Assembly: GCF_029543155.1 (NCBI RefSeq)
Contig: NZ_JARQXA010000003.1
Span: 186,001-250,000 of the forward strand
DNA length: 64,000 nucleotides
Source: Sphingomonas sp. HITSZ_GF
GTDB taxonomy: Bacteria > Pseudomonadota > Alphaproteobacteria > Sphingomonadales > Sphingomonadaceae
Direction: 5' to 3'
Shown: one piece after another, positions 18,951 to 26,554 of the stretch
Layout of the letters: every line of letters starts with the position of its first letter
Numbering within the stretch: position 1 is the stretch's first letter
Made by a program: the position numbers and the translations under genes
The notes under the pieces: model-generated
Databases searched by the model: none
Seen by the model: only the letters and a program-made list of their open reading frames with translations
What the model was told of the DNA's origin: nothing

Positions 18951-19666
18951 TGCCGACTCTCGGAGGGGGAAGCGGGGCACGCCGGTCTATTATCCTCTTC
19001 GCCCTGATCGGCATAGGGGCGTATCTGCTGGCGCTGATCGTGACGATGCCGGCGAGCGTGGTCTTTCCCAACGGCGCCTGGCGCACCGGCGTGGCCGGGA
19101 CGGTGTGGAACGGCGAAGTGGGCGTGGCCGGGGGCGCGAGCTTCGGCTGGAAGATGGCGCCGCTGCGCTCGCTGACCAGCCTGGCCTTTGCCGCGGACTG
19201 GAAGGCGACCGGGCCGGACACCGATCTGGGCGGGCAGATGATCCGCCATATCGGCGGGCGGACGGTGCTCGACCATGTCAGCGGCGCGGCGGATTCGAAC
19301 CTGCTTCGCGCGCTCCAGCCGAACCTGCCCTTCACCTGCAATTTGGCGATGCAGATCGAGATGCAGCGCATCGCCGTGGGCGGCGGCGCGCGGATGGCAG
19401 ACGGCAAGGTGACCACCGATCCGGGCAGCTGCCGGGCGAAGAATGCCGGCGGCCCGGTGGCGGTCCCTGCCCTGCTGATCACCGCCGAGCATGTCGGCGA
19501 CCGCACGACGATCCGGGTGGCACCCTCGGCCCAGCGGATGAAGACGCTGCTGACCGCGGTGCTGGGCGAAGACGGGTCGCTCGACATCTCGATGACGCCG
19601 GACGGCGCGGCGGTGCTGCCGTTCGTGGGGCTGCCTGCGGGGGTAAGAGTGCAGGGGCAGATGTGA
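18893..19666 (+). CDS. gspN: Type II secretion protein GspN
   Basis: 257 residues. An N-terminal membrane helix (about 32-53) is followed by a periplasmic beta-rich domain with GAWRTGVAGTVWNGEVGVAGG and a C-terminal AVLPFVGLPAGVRVQGQM, as in GspN. The ATG at 18893 has AGAGGGAAG eight bases upstream. This start overlaps the 5' end of the binding-protein gene on the other strand. GspN is an inner-membrane T2SS component of unclear role, present in some systems only. It is convergent with gspF. Confidence 0.82.
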   Translation: MPLTRPGLIAATSAGSVDPLPTLGGGSGARRSIILFALIGIGAYLLALIVTMPASVVFPNGAWRTGVAGTVWNGEVGVAGGASFGWKMAPLRSLTSLAFAADWKATGPDTDLGGQMIRHIGGRTVLDHVSGAADSNLLRALQPNLPFTCNLAMQIEMQRIAVGGGARMADGKVTTDPGSCRAKNAGGPVAVPALLITAEHVGDRTTIRVAPSAQRMKTLLTAVLGEDGSLDISMTPDGAAVLPFVGLPAGVRVQGQM

Positions 19667-19674
19667 CGTGAAGC

Positions 19675-19758
19675 GTCATCCCGGCGAAAGCCGGGATCTC
19701 GTGCCGCATGCGCCTTCGCCTGAGATCCCTCCCCGGATCAAGTCCGGGGCGGGATGAC
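19675..19758. repeat. REP-like repeat between gspN and gspF, type A variant
   Basis: Starts GTCATCCCGGCGAAAGCCGG and ends CCGGGGCGGGATGAC, with an inner GATCTC/GAGATC pair. It lies between two convergent genes, where it may also act as a terminator. Confidence 0.85.
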
Positions 19759-19767
19759 GGTTGTGCC

Positions 19768-20994
19768 CTACAGCCCAACCAGGTTGTTCAAATTGATGAT
19801 CGGCAGCAGGATCGCCAGCACCATCATCAGCACCAGCCCGCCCATCACCAGCAGCACCAGCGGCTCGACCAGCGCGACCAGCGTGCCGACCAGCGCGTCC
19901 AATTCGCGCTGAAGCTCGTCCGAGGCGCGGCCGAGCGCCGGGGCGAGCCGGCCCGAGCTTTCGCCCGAGGCGACGATCGCGACGAGCATCGAGGGGAAGA
20001 CCCCCGCCTCGCTCATCGCGGCGCGCAGGCTGATGCCCTCGCGCACCCGCGATGCGACGCCGAGCGCCTTCTCGCGGACCCAGCGATTGGGGGTGACCGC
20101 GGCGGCAGCGTGGAGCGCGTCGACCAAGGGCACGGCGCTACCGACCAGCGTGGCAAGGCTGCCGGCGAAGCGCGCGGCGCTGAGCTGGCGGCTGAAGCGG
20201 CGGAACGGGCGCTTCTCCGAGAAGAAGCGATCGATCCGCAGGCGGTTGGCGGGCACCCGCGCCCAGCGGAAGAAGATCAGCGCGGCGACGGCGAGGCCGA
20301 GCAACAGGTAGAGGCCGAAATTCTGGAGGAACCAGCTCACCGCGATCAGCAGCCGGGTGAGGAACGGCAGGTCGGCGCCGCGCGAGACGAACACCTTGAC
20401 GATGTCGGGCACGATATAGACGAGCAGCAGCGCCATCATGCCGAACGACACCAAAGCGAGCAGCGCAGGGTACATCAGGGCGAGCTGGAGCTTCTGGCCA
20501 TTGGCCTGGCGGTTCTCGACGAACCCGGCGAGATGCTCGAGCACGCTCGGCAGCTTGCCCGAGGCCTCGCCGGCGGCGACCGAGGCGCGGTAGAATTCGG
20601 GAAATGCCTTGGGGTGCTGCGCCAGCGCGGCGGCGAAGCTGCGGCCGTCGAGGATCGCGGCGCGGACGTCGAGCAGCAGCGAGCTGGTCGGCGCGTGCTC
20701 GGACTGGGTGGCGACGAGGCGGAGCGCTTCCTCGATCGCGATGTCCGAGCCGACCAGCGTGGCGATCTGGCGGGTGACGGTGGCAAGCGCCTTGGACGAG
20801 ATCATGCCGCGGCGAAGGGCCGGGAGCTGGATGCTGCCGAAGCTGGCGCCCTTCTCGGCGGCGACTTCCACCGAGAGCGGCAGCAAGGCCTGCTCGCGCA
20901 GCAGCGCGCGGGCAGCGGCGGGGCTGGAGGCTTCGATGATGCCCTTCTTGGCGGCGCCGGACTTGTCGGCGGCGCGATAAGCGTAGGCGGGCAT
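19768..20994 (-). CDS. gspF: Type II secretion inner-membrane protein GspF
   Basis: 408 residues. It opens with PAYAYRAADKSGAAKKGIIEA, the family start, then carries two repeated GspF domains (about 70-190 and 272-395), each ending in a membrane region. The C-terminal helices include VLLVMGGLVLMMVLAILLPII. GspF is the polytopic core of the assembly platform that links the GspE ATPase to the pseudopilus. The ATG at 20994 follows GGGAGGAA, and that ribosome-binding site belongs to the repeat at 21001-21148. Confidence 0.92.
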   Translation of the reverse strand: MPAYAYRAADKSGAAKKGIIEASSPAAARALLREQALLPLSVEVAAEKGASFGSIQLPALRRGMISSKALATVTRQIATLVGSDIAIEEALRLVATQSEHAPTSSLLLDVRAAILDGRSFAAALAQHPKAFPEFYRASVAAGEASGKLPSVLEHLAGFVENRQANGQKLQLALMYPALLALVSFGMMALLLVYIVPDIVKVFVSRGADLPFLTRLLIAVSWFLQNFGLYLLLGLAVAALIFFRWARVPANRLRIDRFFSEKRPFRRFSRQLSAARFAGSLATLVGSAVPLVDALHAAAAVTPNRWVREKALGVASRVREGISLRAAMSEAGVFPSMLVAIVASGESSGRLAPALGRASDELQRELDALVGTLVALVEPLVLLVMGGLVLMMVLAILLPIINLNNLVGL

Positions 20995-21000
20995 CTTAAA

Positions 21001-21148
21001 TTCCTCCCCGAGCTTGTCTCGGGGAGGGGGACCGCCGCGAAGCGGTGGTGGAGGGGCGGCGGTGGAACACCGCCGTCTTCGACGGCGTCCCCTCCACCAC
21101 TCGCTGCGCGAGCGGTCCCCCTCCCCCAGCAAGCTGGGGGAGGAATTG
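21001..21148. repeat. Compound palindromic repeat between gspE and gspF, type B copy 2
   Basis: Two inverted units: an outer pair TTCCTCCCC.../...GGGGGAGGAATT, an inner CACCGCCGTC/GACGGCG hairpin and ACCGCTTCG-like arms. The 3' end on the minus strand supplies the gspF ribosome-binding site. Related to 7412-7490. Confidence 0.85.
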
Positions 21149-21155
21149 GGTTGGC

Positions 21156-22640
21156 TCAGCCCTCATCGCGTGTCACTCGCGCGACTTCCTCGACGGTGGT
21201 CACCCCGGCCTTCACCTTGGCGATGCCGTCGTCGAGCAGGCTTGGATTGCCCTTGCGGGCATAAGCCTCGAGATCCGCCTCGGAGGCGCCGTCGTGGATC
21301 AGCTTCTGGAACTTCTCGTCAACCGCTACGACTTCGTAGAGGCCGGCGCGGCCGCGATAGCCTTCGCCATGGCATTCCTCGCAGCCGACCGCGCGCCACA
21401 GCTTCTTGCCCGGCTTGATCGCGCCGCCGAGCAGCAGCGAATCCGCCTCGGTCGCTTCGTCCCGCGTCGCGCAGTTCGGGCAGAGCTTGCGGACGAGGCG
21501 CTGGGCGCACAAGCCGACGACCATCGGCGCGAGCAGGTAACGCTCGACGCCCATGTCGATCAGGCGCGTCACCGAGCCGACCGCGCTGTTGGTGTGGAGC
21601 GTCGACAGCACGAAATGGCCGGTCATCGACGAGCGGACCGCGACCTGGGCAGTCTCCTGGTCGCGGATCTCGCCGACCATGATGACATCGGGGTCCTGGC
21701 GCAGGATCGCGCGGAGCCCCCGCGCGAAGGTCATGTCGGTGCGCGGATTGACCTGGGTCTGGCCGATGCCGGCCAGCTCATACTCGATCGGATCCTCGAC
21801 CGTCATGATGTTGCGCTTGCGGTCGTTGAGCTTGTTGAGCGCGGCGTAGAGCGTCGTCGTCTTGCCCGAGCCGGTGGGGCCGGTGACGAGGAGCATGCCG
21901 TGCGGGCGCTCGAGCAGGCGGGTGAACACGGTGCGGTCGCGCTCGCTCATGCCGAGCACTTCCATGTCGAGGCGCAGAGAGCCCTTCTCGAGCAGGCGCA
22001 TCACCACCCGCTCGCCATGCTGGGTGGGAATGGTCGAGACGCGGGCATCGACGTCATGCCCGCCGATGCGCAGCGTGACGCGGCCGTCCTGGGGGATACG
22101 GCGCTCGGCGATGTCGAGCTTGGCCATCACCTTGATGCGGCTGACGAGCAGCGGCGCGAGCGCGCGCGGCGGCTCGACCTTGTCGCGCAGCACGCCGTCG
22201 ATGCGGAAGCGGACGACGAGGCGCTTTTCCTGCGTCTCGATATGCACGTCCGACGCGCCTTCGCGCACCGCTTCGAGGAGGAGCGCGTTGATCAGGCGGA
22301 TGACGGGAGCGTCGTCACGCGTGTCGAGCAGATCGTCAACCGAGGCGGCGCTGTCAGCGAGCGCAGCCAGGTCCATGTCGCCCAGATCGATGTCGGCGGC
22401 GGCGCCGGCGCCCGAATAGGCGGCACTGAGCGCAGCGTCGAACTGGTCGTCGGGCACCGTGACGAAGCGCGCGGCGGGCGCGAGGCGCTGGACCTCGAGC
22501 AGGCCGTCGAGCGCGGCACCCGCCTTGTGGACGCATTCCAGCCCGGCGTCGGTGGCGCGCAGCAGCACGCCGTTCCTGCGGGCGAAGCTGTAGGGCAGCG
22601 ACGCGGGCACGTCGTCGGTGAGGATCAGCATCTCGTTCAT
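21156..22640 (-). CDS. gspE: Type II secretion ATPase GspE
   Basis: 494 residues. Walker A is GPTGSGKTTT near residue 260, the Asp box DPIEYE and Walker B DPDVIMVGEIRD follow, and the tetracysteine zinc site is CPNC...CEEC near 400-430. GspE is the cytoplasmic hexameric motor of T2SS. The start overlaps the gspM stop (ATGA). The N-terminal domain that binds GspL is present but short. Confidence 0.94.
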   Translation of the reverse strand: MNEMLILTDDVPASLPYSFARRNGVLLRATDAGLECVHKAGAALDGLLEVQRLAPAARFVTVPDDQFDAALSAAYSGAGAAADIDLGDMDLAALADSAASVDDLLDTRDDAPVIRLINALLLEAVREGASDVHIETQEKRLVVRFRIDGVLRDKVEPPRALAPLLVSRIKVMAKLDIAERRIPQDGRVTLRIGGHDVDARVSTIPTQHGERVVMRLLEKGSLRLDMEVLGMSERDRTVFTRLLERPHGMLLVTGPTGSGKTTTLYAALNKLNDRKRNIMTVEDPIEYELAGIGQTQVNPRTDMTFARGLRAILRQDPDVIMVGEIRDQETAQVAVRSSMTGHFVLSTLHTNSAVGSVTRLIDMGVERYLLAPMVVGLCAQRLVRKLCPNCATRDEATEADSLLLGGAIKPGKKLWRAVGCEECHGEGYRGRAGLYEVVAVDEKFQKLIHDGASEADLEAYARKGNPSLLDDGIAKVKAGVTTVEEVARVTRDEG

Positions 22641-23134
22641 GCGCCGAAATCCACGACGGCGCTCACCCGGCCGGGCGTGGCGGTGCGCTGCACGTCGACC
22701 CGGCGGATGCGCAGGCTGGACGTGGCCGAGAGATCGGCGAGCCAGGCCAGGACGCTGTCATAGCTGGCATCGGCGATCGTCGCGCGGGCGCCGCCGGGCA
22801 ACGGTGCGACGGTGGCGGTGAGGCCGAAGCCGGGGGCGGAACCCAGGATCACGTCGTTGGGCGAGCCCTGGCGGCGCTGGGGCTGGCTCGCGCTCAGCGT
22901 ACCCGCGGCACGGACGCGCGCGGTGAGCGTCTCATAGGTGCGGATGTCCTGCAGCGCCGAAGCACGGGCGGACTGGAGCGGCTTGATCACGCCGAAGACC
23001 AGCACCAGCACGGCGAGGAAGGCGGCGAGGCCGCCGAGCATGACCTGCTCGCGGCGGCTGCGGCCGCTCCACCAGCCGTCGAAGCGGATCAGCGCGGCGT
23101 CGAGCGCCGGCATGCGGGCAAGGATCAGTCTCAT
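22637..23134 (-). CDS. gspM: Type II secretion protein GspM
   Basis: 165 residues. A cytoplasmic N-terminus with WWSGRSRREQ is followed by one membrane helix (about 31-51) and a periplasmic ferredoxin-like domain. It overlaps both gspL (ATGA at 23131-23134) and gspE. GspM stabilises GspL in the assembly platform. Confidence 0.88.
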   Translation of the reverse strand: MRLILARMPALDAALIRFDGWWSGRSRREQVMLGGLAAFLAVLVLVFGVIKPLQSARASALQDIRTYETLTARVRAAGTLSASQPQRRQGSPNDVILGSAPGFGLTATVAPLPGGARATIADASYDSVLAWLADLSATSSLRIRRVDVQRTATPGRVSAVVDFGA

Positions 23135-24246
23135 GCGGCGCTCGCCGTAATACGGATCGCGCCTTCGGGCGAGCGCACGACCTGGGCTCCGACCCCGGCG
23201 CCCTTGAGCGCAGCCTCGATCCGGCCGGCCAGCGCCGCATCGGGCGAAGCATCGAGATCGAGCGTGAGGATGCGGCCCTCGAAGGTCATCGCGCGAACGG
23301 CGAACCCGCCGCCGAGCGGGCCGAGCGCGCCCGAGACGCGCGTGAGCAGCGGCAGGAAGACCTGCGGCACGCCGGCGCCGCCACCGCCACTGGGCAGCAG
23401 ACCGGTGACACTGTTGGCCAGATCCTCGCCCAGCGCCAGGCCGGGCGCGGCGAGCGCGACGGCGGCACGCGTTTCCGCCTCGCGGCGATCGGCGATGCTC
23501 CGCAGCATGATCACGTCGCCGAGCGCGATCACGACATGCGCGGCGGCACCGATCGCGGCGACCCAGGCGAATTTGCGCCACAGGTTCGAACCGGCGACCT
23601 TGCGCACCGCATAAGCCCCCTGGCGCAGGTTGAGCGCAGCGACCGCCGCGCCAGCGGCAGGGCCGAAGCCGGCGGGATCGAGCGCGCCGGCCGACCGCTG
23701 CATGTCGTCGGGCAGCGTCTCGCCATAGCTGATGACCGCGGGCCGCTCGGCGGCTTCCCAGGCGGGGCGAAGCAAGGCAGCGGGTACTTCGAAGCCGATG
23801 CCGTCGGCATCGCGCACCGCGGCGCGGCCACCGGACTGCGACACCGCCCAGCCCTGCGCCGGGCGCGGCAAGGTGAGCACGTCGGGCACCATCGCGGCAT
23901 GGCCGATCCCGGCCTCTTCCGCCTGGGCGATCCAGCGCGCCATCACTTCGTGGCGGACGACGCCGACCAGATAGCGGCCGGGCGAAAGCTGCTCGCCGAG
24001 CGCGAGATGCACCGAATCGACCGGCTCAGCGATTCGGTCCTCGATCGCGAAGGGCAAGGCCGCGACGCGCCGGGCATGGCTGGGCAACGGCAAGTCGACC
24101 GCGAGCAGGCGCACCTGCCCGGTGGGGACGAGAATGGTTGCGGGCCAATCCCGCACGGTTATGATCAGGCGATCCCCCGCCAGCGTCCACACGCCTGCGG
24201 CGGGCGGTTCGGATGGGTCGGGCGCACCCAGCGTGGTTGGGCTCAT
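23131..24246 (-). CDS. gspL: Type II secretion protein GspL
   Basis: 371 residues from ATG 24246. The N-terminal actin-like cytoplasmic domain contains the WPATILVPTGQVRLLAVDLPLPS and RRVAALPFAIEDRIAEP segments typical of GspL. A membrane helix lies near 238-258 (FAWVAAIGAAAHVVIALGDV) and the C-terminal periplasmic domain pairs with GspM. An alternative ATG at 24276 adds ten residues. The gene starts 39 bases from the divergent gspG, so promoters of the two arms must overlap. Confidence 0.88.
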   Translation of the reverse strand: MSPTTLGAPDPSEPPAAGVWTLAGDRLIITVRDWPATILVPTGQVRLLAVDLPLPSHARRVAALPFAIEDRIAEPVDSVHLALGEQLSPGRYLVGVVRHEVMARWIAQAEEAGIGHAAMVPDVLTLPRPAQGWAVSQSGGRAAVRDADGIGFEVPAALLRPAWEAAERPAVISYGETLPDDMQRSAGALDPAGFGPAAGAAVAALNLRQGAYAVRKVAGSNLWRKFAWVAAIGAAAHVVIALGDVIMLRSIADRREAETRAAVALAAPGLALGEDLANSVTGLLPSGGGGAGVPQVFLPLLTRVSGALGPLGGGFAVRAMTFEGRILTLDLDASPDAALAGRIEAALKGAGVGAQVVRSPEGAIRITASAA

Positions 24247-24285
24247 TGTCACATTTGCTTCATGGGCAGGACGCATGGGGCGGGG

Positions 24286-24765
24286 ATGCGCATAGTTTTG
24301 AAACAGTTCCATGACATCGCACCTAAGGTGCAGAACCGCAAGCACGCCGTTCCCGATGGCGAAGCCGGCCTGACGCTCATCGAAATGATGATCGTGCTGG
24401 TGATCATCGCGATCGTCGCGGGCCTGATCGCGATGAACGTGATGGGCCGCCCGGACGAAGCAAAGGCGACCGCCACCAAGAGCAACATCGCCACGATTTC
24501 GGGCGCGCTCAAGATGTACCGGCTCGACAATGGCGACTATCCGACCACCGAACAGGGCCTGAAGGCGCTGACCGAGAAGACGACCACGCCGCCGCTGCCG
24601 GCGAGCTTCCCGCAGGGCGGCTATCTGTCGGCGCCGGCACTCGACGCCTGGGGCAAGCCCTATGAATACACGTCCGAAGGCGGCGGCTTCACGATCCGCT
24701 CGCTCGGCAAGGACGGCAAGGTGGGCGGCGAAGGCGTCGATGCCGATATCGAGGGCAAGGGCTGA
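24286..24765 (+). CDS. gspG: Type II secretion major pseudopilin GspG
   Basis: 159 residues. The leader of 28 residues ends GEAG, before LTLIEMMIVLVIIAIVAGLIA with the conserved +5 Glu. The C-terminal part has the calcium-site region and the DAWGKPYEYTS motif characteristic of GspG, and KMYRLDNGDYPTTEQGLKAL. GspG builds the pseudopilus that pushes folded cargo through the secretin. The leader needs a prepilin peptidase (GspO), which is not encoded in this window. Confidence 0.94.
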   Translation: MRIVLKQFHDIAPKVQNRKHAVPDGEAGLTLIEMMIVLVIIAIVAGLIAMNVMGRPDEAKATATKSNIATISGALKMYRLDNGDYPTTEQGLKALTEKTTTPPLPASFPQGGYLSAPALDAWGKPYEYTSEGGGFTIRSLGKDGKVGGEGVDADIEGKG

Positions 24766-24770
24766 CACCC

Positions 24771-25256
24771 ATGCGGGGGGTCGGCATCTCTGCAAGTCGC
24801 CCCTCCGAAGCGGGCATGACGCTGATCGAGATGATGATCGTGCTGGTCATCATCGCGGTGATGGCGGGCGCCGTGGCGCTCGGCATGGGATCGGTGACGC
24901 GCGCGCCGAGCGTGGAGACCGAGGCGCGCCGGCTGGCGACGCGGCTCCAGGCGGCGGCGGACGACGCGATGCTGGGCGACCGGACGATCGCCTTCACCGT
25001 GCAGAAGGACGGCTATGGCTTCGCGGTGATGCGCCGCGACGGCAAGACCGTGCCGAAGACCGACGAGGCGTTCGGCTATCACCGCCTGCCCGGCGGGATG
25101 GTGATGACGCTGAGCGTGAAGCCGCCGGTAGTGCTGGGCGTCGATGGCGCCGGGCGGCCGATGCAGGCGGTGATCGAGAGCGGGCAGAAGCGCTGGACCG
25201 TGGTCTATGACGGGATGACCGTGCGGGCGTTCCCGGCAGCGGTGCTGAAGCTGTGA
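24771..25256 (+). CDS. gspH: Type II secretion pseudopilin GspH
   Basis: 161 residues. The leader ends SEAG before MTLIEMMIVLVIIAVMAGAVALG, with Glu at +5. The mature part contains EARRLATRLQAAADDAMLGDRTIAF, typical of GspH. It follows gspG by five bases. Confidence 0.9.
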   Translation: MRGVGISASRPSEAGMTLIEMMIVLVIIAVMAGAVALGMGSVTRAPSVETEARRLATRLQAAADDAMLGDRTIAFTVQKDGYGFAVMRRDGKTVPKTDEAFGYHRLPGGMVMTLSVKPPVVLGVDGAGRPMQAVIESGQKRWTVVYDGMTVRAFPAAVLKL

Positions 25257-25711
25257 GGGAGTTCGCAACTCGTCATCCCGGCGAAAGCCGGGATCTCAGG
25301 CGACGGCCCGGGAAGGAGCCGCACGAGATCCCGGCTTTCGCCGGGATGACGGATTTGGCACGGGATGACGACGCCGGCTTCTCGCTGATCGAGGCGCTGG
25401 TCGCGCTCGCCGTGCTTGCCATCGCCACTGTCGGGCTGATGCGCACGGTCGAATCGCACATCGATTCGACGCGGGCGATGGAGCGCCGCACTGCTGCCAT
25501 GTGGGTGGCCGAGAACCGGCTGGCCGAGCTGGAAGTGGGAGCGCCGGGCAGTGAGCAGGTGGAGATGATGGGCCAGCAATGGCGCGTGGCGGTGGACCGG
25601 CGACGGACCGACGATCCCGAGATCGAGCGCGTGCGCGTCGAAGTCTTCGCCGACACCGAGAAGAGCGCGCTTGCATCGCTCGACGGCTTCGTGGACGGAC
25701 GGAAGCTGTAA
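25253..25711 (+). CDS. gspI: Type II secretion minor pseudopilin GspI
   Basis: The pseudopilin motif DDDAG/FSLIEALVALAVLAIATVGL is followed by a GspI-type domain (MWVAENRLAELEV). Two starts are possible. GTG at 25253 overlaps gspH and would give a 42-residue leader mostly encoded by the repeat at 25272-25350. ATG at 25346, which is the last bases of the repeat itself, gives an 11-residue leader of normal size. The second is more credible for processing, though its ribosome-binding site is weak (CCGGG). Translational coupling from gspH would favour the first. The stop overlaps gspC (TAATG). Confidence 0.87.
   Translation: MREFATRHPGESRDLRRRPGKEPHEIPAFAGMTDLARDDDAGFSLIEALVALAVLAIATVGLMRTVESHIDSTRAMERRTAAMWVAENRLAELEVGAPGSEQVEMMGQQWRVAVDRRRTDDPEIERVRVEVFADTEKSALASLDGFVDGRKL
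25272..25350. repeat. REP-like repeat between gspH and gspI, type A copy 2
   Basis: Nearly identical to 5643-5720: the same 20-base arms and the same inner CTCAGGCGA / GAGCCGCACGAG. Here it is in frame with gspI and ends in ATGAC, which can serve as its start codon. Confidence 0.92.
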
Positions 25712-26550
25712 TGGCTGTCCTGTCCCTCACTCCGCGCCAGGCGCGCATCGGCCTCGACCTGTTCACCGGCGCCATGGTGGTGTCGGTCGCGGTGGCGCTC
25801 GCCGGGCTGACCTGGCGGATCGCCGGCCATGCCGGCACCGGCGCGATCACCGTGCCTTCGGGCACCAGCGGCCCCGCCGTGGCGCCCGACATCGGCGCGG
25901 CCGTGGCGCTGGCGCCGTTCGGCAAGCCCAGCGTCTCCGAAGCCGGCCAGCCGACCGCGCTTCCCCTGGAGCTGAAGGGCGTGATCGCGGCCAGCCCCGC
26001 CGAGCTTTCGACCGCCTTCATCGCGGTCAGCGGGCAGCCGGCCAAGGCATTCAAGGTCGGCGACACCATCAATGGCGCGACGGTCCAGTCGATCCTGCGC
26101 GACCGCGTGATCCTGGCCAATGGCGGGCGGAACGAGTTCCTAGCCTTCCCCGATCCGACGCTGACGCCCGAGCAGCGCCAGGCTGCCGCAGCGGGCCAGC
26201 CCGCCGCCCCTGCCCCCTCCGCCCCGCTGGTGCCGGGCGCGGTGCCGGCCGGCGGGCCGCCGCCGGTGCGCAGCGCGCCGCCCGCGCCCGCCGCCGCACC
26301 GCCCCAGGCCGCCGTGGCCGGCATTCTCCAGCGCTTCGACGCGACGCCCGTGCAGGGCGGCTATCGCATCGGCGACAACGGCCCGCCCGGCATGGTGGCG
26401 GGCGACGTGATCCAGTCGGTCAACGGCACTGCGCTGTCCGACGCCTCCGCCGCCCAGGGCGCCTTCGCGGCCGCCCAGGCGAGCGGCTCCGCCCAGATCC
26501 AGGTCCTGCGCGACGGGAAGCGGCTGACGCTTACCGTGCCGCTCCGCTAG
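25711..26550 (+). CDS. gspC: Type II secretion protein GspC
   Basis: 279 residues. A membrane helix (about 21-41) is followed by the HR domain (LKGVIAASPAELSTAFIAV...FKVGDTINGATVQSILRDRVIL), a Pro/Ala linker (about 160-195) and a C-terminal PDZ domain (GMVAGDVIQSVNGTALSD). GspC connects the inner-membrane platform to the secretin and takes part in cargo selection. It is co-transcribed with gspGHI and gspD. Confidence 0.92.
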   Translation: MAVLSLTPRQARIGLDLFTGAMVVSVAVALAGLTWRIAGHAGTGAITVPSGTSGPAVAPDIGAAVALAPFGKPSVSEAGQPTALPLELKGVIAASPAELSTAFIAVSGQPAKAFKVGDTINGATVQSILRDRVILANGGRNEFLAFPDPTLTPEQRQAAAAGQPAAPAPSAPLVPGAVPAGGPPPVRSAPPAPAAAPPQAAVAGILQRFDATPVQGGYRIGDNGPPGMVAGDVIQSVNGTALSDASAAQGAFAAAQASGSAQIQVLRDGKRLTLTVPLR

Positions 26551-26554
26551 AAAG

